Shown here: positions 46,857 to 59,602 of the stretch, one piece after another
How positions within the stretch are numbered: the stretch's first letter is position 1
How the letters are laid out: every line of letters begins with the position of its first letter
Origin: Halicephalobus mephisto
Lineage: Eukaryota; Nematoda; Chromadorea; Rhabditida; Panagrolaimidae
NCBI GenBank assembly: GCA_009193035.1
Contig: SWDT01000016.1
Coordinates: 682,001-746,000, forward strand
Reading direction: 5' to 3'
DNA: 64,000 bases
Made by a program: the position numbers and the translations under genes
The notes under the pieces: generated by a model
Told to the model about the DNA's origin: nothing
Seen by the model: the letters and a program-made list of their open reading frames with translations, nothing else
Database searches by the model: none

Positions 46857-47837
46857 TTAACAGTTTTTAGTTCCGGAAATCTTTACTCCAGTGGGCATTA
46901 TGGTGGTCTGCGTAGGATTTTTCTGAATGATTTTATAGATATCTTTTTTTAGGATAGAACTCATTAGGAGCAAAGCCCATGGAGGAAACAGGTTGGCAAG
47001 AGCGGCGATTACAAACTGATGGGTCATTATGAACTGTCGTACATCTTGGTTAACATAGTCTAATATCAACTGAAACTTTCACCTTTTAATTCCCAAAACT
47101 GCTACAAGTGTAGTTACCTGGGTAGAACAGCTTAAGAGCTGATTTACAAAAATACACATGGTGAAAACAAAGTGTACTTTTTCTTGTTGGTTATTCAAGT
47201 TTGTTACGTTGTTCTTTTTTCTGTAAACTTTGAACCCAACATAAGCATTGCATAAAAAACATCCAATGCAAGTTACGGTTACACAAGTTCCGAGAATACG
47301 TCTAGTAGAAGGCCATGCTATCGGTGGTGATTTCTTCGAAATCATACTGTACCTCTTATTGACAACATCATACATCATTGTCATCTCTTCAAATGGAAAG
47401 GTCCAAAAGCAAATGTACGGAAAGATGATCATAAAGATCACAATCCATTTAATTTTGCCAATCCAAAATGCTGTATACTGTACGGGCATCACAACTGCAC
47501 TTAATCGGTTTAAGCTTAGAACTAAATCTAACAAATTAGTCACTAAGGAAGTGTGGTAAAGTAATTGTTTTAATAACACGAGACCAAGATTATAATCCAA
47601 TAAATGCTCAAACAATCCAAAAAATACAGAAGCAGCGGTCATTCGGAAGAAGAAGTAGTACAGTACTTCGGCGATAACATTGTTTACTGCGTAAATAAAG
47701 AATATTTGGTTGAAAGAAAATTTGTTGAACTTAGATTTGTGAATACCAAAGAACATGACGTAAATTTCGATGATGTATAACAAAATAGATGGAATAATAT
47801 AAGCAAGTTGACCCAAGACTATCTCGTTCGCAATCAT
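46857..47837 (-). CDS. Serpentine chemoreceptor, SRG-superfamily-like, copy A
   Basis: Minus-strand exons 47118-47837 (240 codons) and 46857-47069; 310 residues. A seven-helix protein: MIANEIVLGQLAYIIPSILL (TM1), FNQIFFIYAVNNVIAEVLYY (TM2), the TM3 block LLYHTSLVTNLLDLVLSLNR with LSLNRLSAVVMPVQYTAFW, FMIIFPYICFWTFP (TM4), GTCVTVTCIGCFLCNAYVGF (TM5), FTMCIFVNQLLSCSTQ (TM6), VIAALANLFPPWALLLMSS (TM7). LSLNR-[LF]-[SA] after TM3 followed by FW is the pattern of SRG-superfamily nematode chemoreceptors (srg/srv type); the subfamily is uncertain. Likely a sensory-neuron membrane receptor. The single intron sits between TM6 and TM7 in all five copies. It is nearly identical to copy B (49725) outside residues ~25-40 and the tail. 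Confidence 0.8.
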
Positions 47838-49724
47838 AGCTGCAAAATAAGTTTTTTCTTAAAGAGTTTAACGAGGAAAGAGAAAGTTAACAAGCTTATG
47901 TTCTTAATAATTATATAGGGAATTAAAAAGTTGTTCTACAGTATTATATTCACAGGAAGGAAATTTTTTATTTTTTCTAAAAATTATAAGACCACCTTGA
48001 TCTCTATGAATCATTAAGTAATTTGTATCCTATTGCGTGAGAAAGTCAATGTTTTATAATGTGAAAACAGGAAAAGGAAACGAAAGAATTCATATTCATA
48101 AAAAAGTGTAATGTGTTTGTTATAATATATTTCAAACTTGATTGTTCATAGTAAAAATATCCAATATTCAAAAAATTTCATTCACCTTTTATTAAATCTT
48201 CGATTTTTAATTTTATGCAATAAAACTAGAGACATAACATTAGGAAAGTTGTGATTAATTATTTCTTAAGTGTAGTGTAATCAATTTTATAATCCAAAAG
48301 GAATTCTAGGTCAAATTACTGTCCTTAAAAAACTATGAATAAACTGAAAAGTGTGGGATTCCGGATATCTCGATGGAAAAGTAACAAACTTGTATTTATA
48401 ATCGTTACTTTTATTCTCAATTCGAGGACAATGTAGATCATTGATATGGATATCATCTAACTGAAGAATTAAATTGCGGCTTCAACAACAATGAACACCA
48501 CACTGATCATGAAGAGTTAATCATGAATTTTCGTTAATGGATGATTAAGCTTCAGTGGAATTGCTTCGGGACACTGGAAAACTTGCAATTTGAAACCTTT
48601 TCATTACAGTAGTGATCTCAATGGTCTGTCTGAAATTTTCGATTGCAATTCAATGGCCAGCTTTTTTAGGATAGAATTCATCAGGGACAGTGTCTGAGAC
48701 AGATGTAAATTGAGAAGGTCAACTATTACAGAACATCCCGAAAAAGCACATTCTCTGCCCTAATCTTTTATTAGAACTGAAAAACTAATTTTTTGTACAT
48801 AATTAAAGTAATTCGAAACCCATCTCAAGATATAAGAATAACTCCATGCAGGTTCGAAGTACGAAAAATTAAGCTATTTCCACCAGATTGCCCACACCAA
48901 TTTCTTGAAATTTGTATCACAAACTACCTTTTACAGAAATGATTTTAAAAATATTTTTGTGGTTTTCACACACTGTTCAGTGGAACTTACGTAGATAAGG
49001 AAAGATTTTTGGATTAGATTCTTAGCAACATCGAAATTTCACTTTACAAAATTTTCATTTTTTATTTCGCCTTTTTGTTATTTGCTTCCAATTATCAGTC
49101 AATGTTGTAACACAATTTATAATTTATATTGAGTTTAATTACTCAAGTTTACAGTATAAATTGGAATAGACTTTCAACCGAGAAATAGTGGATCTACATA
49201 ACCGATTTATCCATACTCCATTCTGTTCTAATCAAGGCTAAAATATTCTTAAAATTATTATATTGTTGGAATAAGCATTAAAATATATCGGAATCTGTAA
49301 AGATATACAGATTAGTATGTGAGTGTTAAAGGGCATTCTTTTTATATTTAAAATTATTATTTATTGTTCATAAATTTTGTGATTTACAATTTTATATGAA
49401 ATACAGCGAAATATCATTTTACTATGTGAAGATTTTTTACCGCAGTCAATTTTATAACGAAAAAAGAAGTCTAGATTCAAATTCTTCAAAAGAGGATTGT
49501 CAAATTCCCGGAGAGAATAATAAAAGGTCAGCTATGTCATAGCACCTTGGTGAGTTTCCAAAGGTGGTGTCATTTTTACTTTCTCGTCAAGAACAAGACA
49601 GAGATCATCAATATGCACATTTAACTCTAGAATTAGATGAAAGGTTCACTAACAGTCAATGTTATATTAAACATGAAAGGAGATTGTAAATCTTGATCAC
49701 TAGAAAATTAATCATCGCATAACT
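47838..49724. other. Spacer in the chemoreceptor array with a decayed exon
   Basis: Holds the exon-2 remnant (48655-48740). A downstream flank motif (about 48420-48500) with gaggacaatgtagatcattg resembles the 3' flanks of other copies (46745, 49590, 52295), so the spacer is part of the duplicated unit. Confidence 0.55.
48655..48740 (-). pseudogene. Decayed exon 2 of a chemoreceptor copy
   Basis: The plus strand cttttttaggatagaattca matches exon 2 of copies A and B (cttttttaggatagaactca). It is followed by a diverged version of the TM7 segment ending near 48735. No matching exon 1 was found upstream, so this is the relic of a lost sixth copy. Confidence 0.6.
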
Positions 49725-50714
49725 TCAGAATAATTGACGATTGTTAGCTGTCGAACTTAACCTCATGGTGTTTATTATAGTAATTTGTTTCGTTCTTTTA
49801 ATTACAGTTTCGTAGATGATTTTTCTTAGAATAGAATTCATCAATAATAAGGCCCACGGAGGAAACAGGTTGGCAAGAGCGGCTATCACAAACTGATGGG
49901 TCATTATGAACTGTTGTACATCTTGGTTAACATAGTCTAACATCAACTGAAACTTTCACCTTTTAATTCCCAAAACTGCTATAAGCGTAGTTACCTGGGT
50001 AGAACAGCTTAAGAGCTGATTTACAAAAATACACATGGTGAAAACAAAATGTACTTTTTCTTGCTGGTTATTCAAGTTTGTTACGTTGTTCTTTTTTCTG
50101 TAAACTTTGAACCCAACATAAGCATTGCATAAAAAACATCCAATGCAAGTTACGGTTACACAGGTTCCGAGAATACGTCTAGTAGAAGGCCATGCTATCG
50201 GTGGTGATTTCTTCGAAATCATACTGTACCTCTTATTGACAACATCATACATCATTGTCATCTCTTCAAATGGAAAGGTCCAAAAGCAAATGTACGGAAA
50301 GATGATCATAAAGATCACAACCCATTTAATTTTGCCAATCCAAAATGCTGTATACTGTACGGGCATCACAACTGCACTTAATCGGTTTAGGCTTAGAACT
50401 AAATCTAACAAATTAGTTACCAAGGAAGTGTGGTAAAGTAATTGTTTTAATAACACGAGACCAAGATTATAATCCAATAAATGCTCAAACAATCCAAAAA
50501 ATACAGAAGCAGCGGTCATTCGAAAGAAAAAGTAGTACAGTAATTCGGCGATAACATTGTTTACTGCGTAAATAAAGAATATTTGGTTGAAAGAAAATTT
50601 GTTGAACTTGAATTTACAAACACCGAAAAGCATCACATACATTTCGATGATATATAACAAAATAGATGGAATAATATAAGCAAGTTGACCCAAGACTATC
50701 TCGTTCGCAATCAT
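49725..50714 (-). CDS. Serpentine chemoreceptor, SRG-superfamily-like, copy B
   Basis: Minus-strand exons 49995-50714 (240 codons) and 49725-49946; 313 residues. From residue ~41 through exon 1 the protein differs from copy A by only a few residues (EVLYY to ELLYY, IVIF to VVIF, LVA to IVA-type near the donor). Residues ~26-36 (MYVMLFGVCKF) instead resemble copy D. The C-tail after TM7 is diverged (KIIYETVIKRTKQITIINTM). Same intron position and length class as copy A. Recent duplication with patchwork exchange. Confidence 0.8.
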
Positions 50715-52436
50715 AGCTTCGAAATAAGTTTTTTCTTAAAGAGTTTAAATAGCAGAAGGGCCGTTAATAAGGTTATTCCTTTATTAATTGCATGGGGAGT
50801 TTAAAAAGGTTTGAAAATTTTATATCCACAGTGAATATAACGTTGACGCATTCTTTAAAATTACAAGGCCATCATCATCTCTTCTAATCGGTATATAGTT
50901 TGTGGCTTATTACCTAAGAAACTTTCATACTTTTATGCTACGAAAGAAGGAACACTAACAAAATACATGAGACAAATGTTGAGTTCTTGGCTATGATATA
51001 GTTAAAAATCGGGTATTCATCGCGGCCTAACGTCTGCTGGATATGTTAACTAGCGTTACTAGTGTATATTTCTGACCGAAGAGTCTAACCGATGCTTCCT
51101 AATAATATTATCTCTTTACAATGGCACTATATGCTTAGTTCATGTATAATCAACCTCTCTTTTCAGTCACTTTTCTTCTTGAGCATGACTGTACGATAAA
51201 CAAGAAGAATGAGTTACTCGATTTCTAGAGAATTCTGAGCGTCTTAATCGTCATTAATGGTTTAAAAAATGTGAAAACTACCTGACCAGATTTTTGTAGT
51301 CTTTAGAAATTCCAGTTGATAAAGCACAACACGAACCTGCGATTCAATATTTAGAAAAGCTAGACGCCTAACCTCACATTATTCCCGCGTTTTTTAAGAG
51401 TTAATAGCGATAACATTTAAGTTGCCACTGTTTTTCTTCAAATTGTTAATTAAAATCTTCAGTTTCACATATCAATTTTATATGTACCTATGAATTACAA
51501 AAACAGCACAATTTTCATGGATAGAGTAAAAAATTCCTTCCTCTGCATGAACTATCGCAGATTGTGATGAATTTATTTAAAGTGTAAGCAGTGAATGGAG
51601 GGACTGAGTTTCTATAACTTCTTAATTTTGGTGGACTTGATTTGACGAAGAAATCCTTTATCATCTTTCCTGGAAAAATATTCAATTGCAGCTGCTAGGA
51701 ATTCTTGTGCTAGAATTACAGCAATAGGTTTAACTGCGTAATCTTTCTCTACAGGAACAATTTATATAAAAAATTCCTTAATCTTTTTCTTACTTTGTGC
51801 AACTCTTTCGCTATATAAAAGTAGATCAGAATATAAGATTTTAAACATTTAGTACTTATATGCAGTATTTTCTTTGAAGAAGTTAAGCACAAACTGTTTC
51901 TGGCTCGAAACAAACGAGATAATGGAGATACTGTAGATTTCAATCAGTGTCTTTCATGTCTGTCTAACTACTGACAGCTTGGTGTTTACTACTCAATGAA
52001 TGCTCATTCAAAATGCTTACTTTTGTTAAAGGCCATTCTTCTTCTAGCACAATTCATTATTTATCATTTATTGAATCATCGATCTCTACTTTTATAAAGC
52101 AAAAGTAACATTTGACAAATATATGATAAATTGTGTTTACTTTTATTAAAGTTGGCCTAAACTCGAGGAAATCTGGATTCATTTTCTCTAAATTTAAGAT
52201 TATCAAAATGTTGAAGAGGATACTTAAAGGTCAAATACTTTAATTACAGTTCGATAGACTCACAGCACTAGGTATAAATTGTACTTTCTGACCAAAGACA
52301 ATGGAGAATCATCAGCATGGATGTCGGTTACCTTCAGTACTGAATTGGAGATTTAACGACAATGAATACCATTCTTTCTATAAAACGCTCTATAATAAGT
52401 ATTACAAATAAACCACTAACCTTTTAAAGAAACGTT
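50715..52436. other. Spacer in the chemoreceptor array
   Basis: No gene supported. Short stretches resemble the upstream flank of other copies (gaaataagttttttcttaaagag near 50730). A minus open frame at 51749-51943 has no family support. Confidence 0.5.
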
Positions 52437-53416
52437 TCAGAACAGTAGATTATTCCTTGTAGAACTTGAGATCCCGATAACTCTCTCATTAGTGTGTTTA
52501 ATGGTGTTAATTATGATATCGTATATGTCTTTTCTTAAATTTAAATTGGTCAAAAAGAGCGCCCACGCCGGTAGTAAATTGGACAAATCAGCTATTATGA
52601 ACTGATATTGGATTATAAAGCTCACTACATCACCACTGATATAGTTTATCATCCACTAAATTTTATTATTGTAAAAAGTATTAAAAATACAATTACCTGA
52701 GTAGAGCAGCTTAAAAGCTGATTTACAAAAATACACATTACGATGAAGAAGTATGTTTTTTCCTGTTGGTAGTTAGAAGCACTTATGTTGTTTTTTTTTC
52801 TGTATAATGCGAATCCAACAGAAAGGTTACATAGGAAACAGCCGATACAAGTTACGGTAACACAAGTCCCGAGAACAGTTGAAGAAGAAAGCCAGGCTAT
52901 AGGTGGTAGTTTTCTTGAAGACATAAAGTACTTTCTAGTGGCATTGTTGTATATCATTGTCATTTCTTGAAATGGAAAGGTCCAAAAGCAAATGTACGGA
53001 AAGATGATCATAAAGATCACAATCCATTTAATTTTGCCAATCCAAAATGCTGTATAACGTAGGGGTATTACAACTGCACTTAATCGATTTAGGCTTAGAA
53101 CTAAATCTAACAAATTAGTCACCAAGGAAGTGTGGTAAAGTAACTGTGTTAATAACACGAGACCAAGATTGTATCCCAATAACGGTTTGAATAATCCAGA
53201 AAATATAGGAGCATCAGTCATTCGGAAGAAAAAGTAGTACAGTACTTCGGCGATAACATTGTTTACTGCATAAACAAAGAATATTTGATTGAAAGAAAAT
53301 TTATTGAACTTAGATTTACGGACACTAAAGAACATTACATACATTTCGATGATGTATAACAAAATAGATGGAATTATATAAGCAAGTTGACCTAAGACTA
53401 TCTCGTTCGCAATCAT
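52437..53416 (-). CDS. Serpentine chemoreceptor, SRG-superfamily-like, copy C
   Basis: Minus-strand exons 52697-53416 (240 codons) and 52437-52655; 312 residues. Same seven-helix layout; TM3 block LLTQLLYHTSLVTNLLDLVL, then LSLNRLSAVVIPLRYTAFW; TM7 FIIADLSNLLPAWALFLTN. The second loop reads EMTMIYNNATRKYFMSSRK, with a possible N-glycosylation site (NAT). The first ~65 residues are close to copy A, while FKPLLGYNLGLVLLTQ is shared with copy D. Confidence 0.8.
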
Positions 53417-54401
53417 AGCTGCAAAATAAGTTTTTTTCGAAGATTTTAAATAGCAGAAGGGCCGTTAATAAGGTTGTAATTTTGCTAATTGTATAGTGGA
53501 GAGAAAGCTTTTCGAAATATCTAAATCCTTAATTAAAGTTTCCATAATCATTATGTTATATTTAAAATCAAAGACTATTTCTCTGTAAAACATAATTTGC
53601 AGTATGTATTTGGATACTGAGAAATTTCTTTTTATTTCGTCATACCAATTATTAAGGAATATGAAAGAAATTTTATCTGGACAAAACTGTAAATGTTCTT
53701 TAATAGTGAAAAAGCTTAAGATTTGGTTACTCACATTAAAATGCATCCAATTTTTATTAAAGTTTATTCTTCTTTTGTTAATATCTATTGATGCTCATGA
53801 AATCCACAACTTGTAATCGTAAGTCTGTAATTAAGGGAAGATCCGAATTTAATTTTCTGTTTTTGGAATATCATTCAGTTCCTAAACAAGAAAGTTAAAG
53901 CTGTGAAAAATCAACCACAATTTGATGACTTCGTAATGACGTTTGTAACCTTTATGTTCTGCTCAAGAACGAGAAAGAGACACACTATGGATGGTTTTCA
54001 GATCGTGGAATAGATCATAAATTAACTATGTTGTGAAATGCGAATTGGCTTTCGATATGAAATCTCTAGACGCCCGATTGTTCTCGAAGGCCAATCAAAT
54101 TAGACTCAGAATCCCAATATTTAAAGAAAGTACATCAAAGCTCCCATCACCATGTGCTAGAAAGATACAAGTATTTGTTGTTTAAGTTTCTCTTGTATAT
54201 TGTATTTGTGGCTAACTTATTTTCTGATATATTGTATTGTTTTGTTAATAGGTGAAAACAAATGAGTATTTCCTAATCAGAAGCTGTACGGAGCATATTA
54301 ATATCCACAACGAACGATAAGCATGGCTTTGATCGAGATAAAGTTAATCACGAAGATTTATTGATTAACAATCAAACTTTAATAGAACTGCATGAAAATA
54401 T
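53417..54401. other. Spacer in the chemoreceptor array
   Basis: No gene supported. Open frames at 53465-53746 (minus) and 53604-53816 (plus) overlap one another and lack splice or family signals. Confidence 0.5.
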
Positions 54402-55376
54402 TTAATTCTTTTTACCTGTAACGACTGGCATAACAGTAATCACATTCGTAGTCTCTTTAGAATTTCCACCTAGAGTGTCACGAATATCTTCCCTCAGGGC
54501 AGAATTTGTTAAGAAGAGCGCCCAGGCCGGTAGTAAATTCGACAGATCAGCTATTATGAATTGATATCGTATTATGAATATTCTCACATTACCAGTGATA
54601 TAGTTTATCATCCACTAAAGATATTTTAAATTTTACTTTGAAAAAAACATAATTACCTGAGTCGAACAACTTAAAAGTTGGTTTACGAAAATAAACATCG
54701 CGAAGAGGAAATATATCTTCTCTTGTTGGAAGCTGGATGCGCTTATATTGTTTTTTATTCGGTATAATTTAAATCCAACATAAGCATTACATAGGAAACA
54801 ACTGATGAACGCTACAGTAACACAAGTCCCGAGAATAGTTGAAGAAGAAGGCCAGGTTATAGGTGGTGATTTTTTTGACATCATATAATACTCATCAGTG
54901 ACATTGTTGTATATCATTGTCATTTCTTGAAATGGAAAAGTCCAAAAACAAATGTACGGAAAGATGACCATAAAGATCACAATCCATTTAATTTTGCCAA
55001 CCCAAAATGTTGTATAACGTAGGGGTATTACAACTGCACTTAATCGGTTTAGGCTTAGAACTAAATCTAACAAATTAGTCACTAAGGAAGTGTGGTAAAG
55101 TAACTGTGTTAATAACACGAGACCAAGATTGTATCCCAATAACTGTTTGAATAATCCAGAGAACACAGGAGCAGAACCCATTCGGTAGAAGAAATAATAT
55201 AGTACTTCAGCAATTATGTTATTTATAGAATAAATGAAAAATAGTTTATTAAAAGGTGATCCTCTGTATTCTGATTTGTGAACACCGAAAAGCATCACAT
55301 ACATTTCGATGATATATAACAAAATAGATGGAATAATATACGCAAGTTGACCGAAGACTATCTCTTTCGCAATCAT
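54402..55376 (-). CDS. Serpentine chemoreceptor, SRG-superfamily-like, copy D
   Basis: Minus-strand exons 54657-55376 (240 codons) and 54402-54614; 310 residues. TM2 region (HKSEYRGSPFNKLFFIYSINNI) is the most distinct of the array. The middle third matches copy C (FKQLLGYNLGLVLLTQ, IPLRYTTFW), while the extracellular loop MIYNNVTDEYYMMSKKSPPI matches copy E. NVT is a possible N-glycosylation site. TM7 IIADLSNLLPAWALFLTNSA; tail rich in Thr/Val. Confidence 0.8.
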
Positions 55377-57227
55377 AGCTTCAAAATAAGTTTTTTTAAC
55401 GTTTGAAAAGAGAAATATCCTCTAATAGGGTTATAATTTTACTAATTGTATGGTTATTGGAGAACACGATTTAAACGATGTATATTGCGTACACACCGCG
55501 AAAGCAAACTTCATATTCTATTGAAACTATTAACCTTATCATTATCTCTAGTATTGTTTGTATAATCTGTGTCATTACGTGAGTAGTATGTACGAATTTA
55601 TGGTGCGAGACAGTAAATAATACTAAAGAAATCATATTCATATCAAATATTTAAAATTGTGAGAGATTTAAATACTGCTGATTCACGGTAAGCGTCTATT
55701 TTCAGTAAATTTCACTATTGTATCTCAAGGTACTAATTGATGTTTATCAAATCGGTAATTTGAAAATTATGCAATAAAGTTAGTGGCTTAACATTTTACC
55801 GACTATGACGAATTAATTTTCAATGTCTCTCTTAGTCAAAAAAAGATCCAAGTTTTACTTCCGCCATGTCGAAATTGATCAAAAAAGTAAAATTGGTAGT
55901 TAGGAGTGAATATCATAATCCCAAATTAATGCTTACAATATTCGTGCTAACCTTTATTCTCTAGTCTGAGAGAAAGAGTTACATTATCGAGCATTCGTAA
56001 AGTAAATTAAAGGTTATGTGGAAGATAGAAACTGTATTTCAAAAATATGAAAAGTTGGCATTTCACTATAAAGATTCTGATAGATTTTTCATAAATGCAT
56101 GTGATGTGATTAATAAACAAAATTGCTTGGATTTATTTGGATTTCGAATCATGTAAATTCTAGTTTCACAACTATAGTAAATAAGGTGTAGATAGTTTGG
56201 AGCTCCATCCTCACATGGGACGAGTACAGATTCCTACTGTGCTTGTAAATTGTATATATGCTTTATTTTTCCACATTAGTGGATTCCCAAAGAGAAAGAG
56301 GAGTTTGTCTAGCCAGAGCTGGGTTTAGACCAGCTTTAGTCGAGAATTCTTTAAAGACTGATTCTTTTTGATTCCTTCGTCATGTCTTTTAATCGTCGAG
56401 TGATTGAATGATGCTTCACGCTTTTATGCATAATACAGCATTTCAGCAATGGTACTTTTACAACATAGGTAGAAATATTGGATTAAAAGGTAGTTTATTG
56501 AATTCGGATTTATGAATTCCAGAAAACATTATATAAATTATGATGACATATAACAAAACAGATGCAAGAATATAGACGAGGTTTCCCAAGACTATTTCAT
56601 TTGCACTCATAGTTGCAGCGTAATTCCTTCTTTAAATGTTGCAAAGATTAAACATATTCTGAATAAGGTTGTAATTTCACTAATTGCATACTAAATAAAA
56701 AAAGCACCTTGAACTATTAATATTTATAATTGACATAGCCCTTACGTTTTAAAATCTCAGGTTTATATTTACAAGAGACATTATGTAACATGTTGTGACG
56801 TATAAGGATATTGTACGATATCATAGTACAAAACATTAAAGAACACTGAAAATCTATATTTATAAACAGTAGTAAATATTTTGTGGTACTAGGTTTGACA
56901 ACCTCCATTTCATGATAAAAGATTTAATTTTCATTAAGGTATTTTTCCTCTACTAGAATCCACCATCAGTTATTCAATCTACTATCTGGAAATATACATG
57001 TTACATATTGTGATATTACATTTAATTGATTATGATAAACTATTCTTACGTTTATTATAGTCAAACTGAAAATAAAGAGAAATATCGGTTAAAACTTTCT
57101 CGATCAAAAATTATCAGTTTTGGAGAGAGTAGTTATGAACTGTATATCTGGTGAAAAACACTGGGAACCATCGGTGTTGATGTCTGATAGTTGAATCCTC
57201 GAACTTGAACGAACCTGCTTAAAGTAC
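55377..57227. other. Spacer in the chemoreceptor array with truncated copy
   Basis: Contains the truncated exon 1 relic (56428-56610). Otherwise AT-rich with no gene supported. Confidence 0.5.
56428..56610 (-). pseudogene. Truncated chemoreceptor exon 1
   Basis: It starts with an intact ATG and reads MSANEIVLGNLVYILASVLL, then GIHKSEFNKL, clearly paralogous to the other copies. It reaches a TAA at 56458-56460, then continues in another frame as TIAEMLYYA and a second stop. No TM3-TM7 sequence follows. A dead fragment lying between copies D and E. Confidence 0.75.
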
Positions 57228-58208
57228 TTAACGATTTCCAGTATTAGAGCTGAGCGTTGTAGTAGTTATTTTAGTGGTCGATGTAGAACTGATCATTAAA
57301 CTTTCATAGATAGCTTTTCTCAGAGTGGAGTTCATCAAGAAGAACGCCCATGCAGGAATTAAATTGGACAGATCGGCTATTATAAATTGGTATTTGATGA
57401 TAAAATCAAACAACTGCTGATTGACGTAGTCTAACATCCACTAAAGATTTTTTACGTTACTTTCGAAAACTGTTAAAGAAGTGATTACCTGGGTAGAACA
57501 ACTCAAGCATTGCGTTACAAAGATGCACATCATAAAGAGGAAATATACTTTCTCTTCTTTGTATTTCGCAGCGGTTATCTTCTTTTTCCTTTGACGTAAT
57601 TTGAGTCCAACATACGTATTGCATAAGAAACAACCAACAAATACTATAGTAACACAGGTTCCGAGGACACTTGCGGTTGACGGCCACGTTATAGGTGGTG
57701 GTTTTTTTGACATGATATAATACTCATCGGTGACATTGTTGTATATCATTGTCATTTCTTCAAACGGAAAGGTCCAAAAACAAATGTAGGGAAAGATCAC
57801 CACGAAAGCCACAATCCATTTCACTTTACCAACCCAAAAACTATTATACTTCACAAGCAGCACAACGGAGCTGAACCGATTAAAACTTAGAATCAAATCC
57901 AGTAAATTAGTCGCTAGTGCTGTGTGAAACAGCAATTGCCACAATAGTGCCAGACCAATATGGTGACCCAGTAGATTTTCGAATAATTCAGTAAGTATAG
58001 GAATACGACCTAGTCGGAAGAAGAAGTAGTACAGTAATTCGGCGATAACATTGTTTACTGCGTAAATAAAGAATATTTGGTTGAAAGAAAATTTGTTGAA
58101 CTTAGATTTGTGAATACCAAAGAACATGACGTAAATTTCGATGATATATAACAAAGTAGATGCACAAATATAGACAAATTGACCCAAGACTATCTCGTTC
58201 GCAATCAT
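57228..58208 (-). CDS. Serpentine chemoreceptor, SRG-superfamily-like, copy E
   Basis: Minus-strand exons 57489-58208 (240 codons) and 57228-57440; 310 residues. The most diverged copy in TM1 (FVYICASTLLYIIEIYV), TM3 (LLWQLLFHTALATNLLDLIL, FNRFSSVVLLVKYNSFW) and TM5/6, yet residues ~25-60 are identical to copy A and the loop NNVTDEYYIMSKKPPPI is shared with copy D. TM7 FIIADLSNLIPAWAFFLMNS. It marks the upstream edge of the array. The tail is Ser/Thr-rich (SSTSTTKITTTTLSS). Confidence 0.8.
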
Positions 58209-59602
58209 GGCTTCAAAATAACTTTTGTTTTTGACACTTTAAGAAATAGCAATGCTTATGATAAGGTTGTAATTTTACTAATTATATAGTCAGTAAGACA
58301 TTTCGTCATATCTACATCCTTGTTTAAAGTTGGGATAATTTTTATGTTGTATTCCGAACCATAAAGTAACAATTTTTTCGGTAAAAATACTGTATATAGA
58401 ATATACTTTTGAGAATTTAGACTTCTTATAATGTCATTACTTTAAATGTCAGAAGGCATTTAAAGGTTATTGGAAAAAAATTCTGAATTTTTTATTATAT
58501 GCTTAGAAATTAATTATTTGCGTTAACCGTATTTATTTTCTAGAAAGGTTTTTCTATTAAACATCACTGCTTTTTATCACAGCTATGGTTTTATAGATTT
58601 ACACAATGCAAATAGAGGCATAGCATTCGATTGACTGTGAGAAGTTGTTTTTGACATTAGTGTTGTTGAGGAAAAACGCAAATATTTTGATGATAGGCTA
58701 ATGGAAGTGTATTCATAATTATCATCCTTATTCTGAAGTTGACTGCGAACAGCTCTATTATAGAAAATGGGAAAAAATAAATTAGGCGTTTGACAAGGAA
58801 AAAATATTGTTTTCGAGTGATGAAAAGCAGAGATTTCAACAGAAAATTTGCATCGTTCGTTTTTAGTCAATTTGTGTGCTTTCGTTGATAAACAGAATTC
58901 ATTGTGCAGTTTTGATGACAGTTTAAGTCGTCTTCTGAAAAGTATCAGATTTACGGTCAAAACATGATTGAAATAAACTCAAGACTTTCAATTGACAAAT
59001 CTTGAAGTTTAATATCTACGTTAAAATAAAAAATTAATTTTAGCAAGATCAAAAACTCAAAGGAGAACAGAGGATTAATATTATCTTATTCTTTAACTTT
59101 CATTTGCATCTTTATATCTTAAATTACAATAAACACAAAGTTTTATTATTTTTTGTGTAAATTCAAACATTCATTTTTATTTTCTGCAAAAATTTTTGTC
59201 TTATTCTGAAAACAGGTGAAAAAGCTGTTTCTTATGTTAGATCATTGAAAATTCTCGTAGAATGCTTGTTGGAAAATGAAATAAAGTATTTTTATTAACA
59301 TTTGGAAGAATAATCATCATTTTTAATATTTTTGTGAAAATAAAAAATTTTTGATTTTCAAAATTGAAACAAAATTATTTTCTTTATTGATCTACAAAAT
59401 CACTGGAAGTTAAGAATTATGTGCAATTATTTCCCCAAATGTTTCTACAGTGCGGAAAAATAGGTTGTTTAAAGGTCCAATAATGTTTATGATATAATAA
59501 AAAATTCAATTAATTTTTAAATCACTCAAAAATGAAAGTCTCGGTGAAATTTCACATTTAAAATAATTACAGTTAATCATAGGCCTATTTTTTAATTTAA
59601 TT
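58209..59602. other. Intergenic, no gene supported
   Basis: Two overlapping minus open frames (58583-58960, 58657-58839) have no splice or family support. AT-rich toward the aminoacylase 3' end. Confidence 0.5.

Noticed and set aside
47248..47559. 103-residue plus-strand open frame, repeated at 50125-50436
   Set aside because: Antisense shadow of chemoreceptor copies A and B; it is conserved only because the genes on the other strand are.
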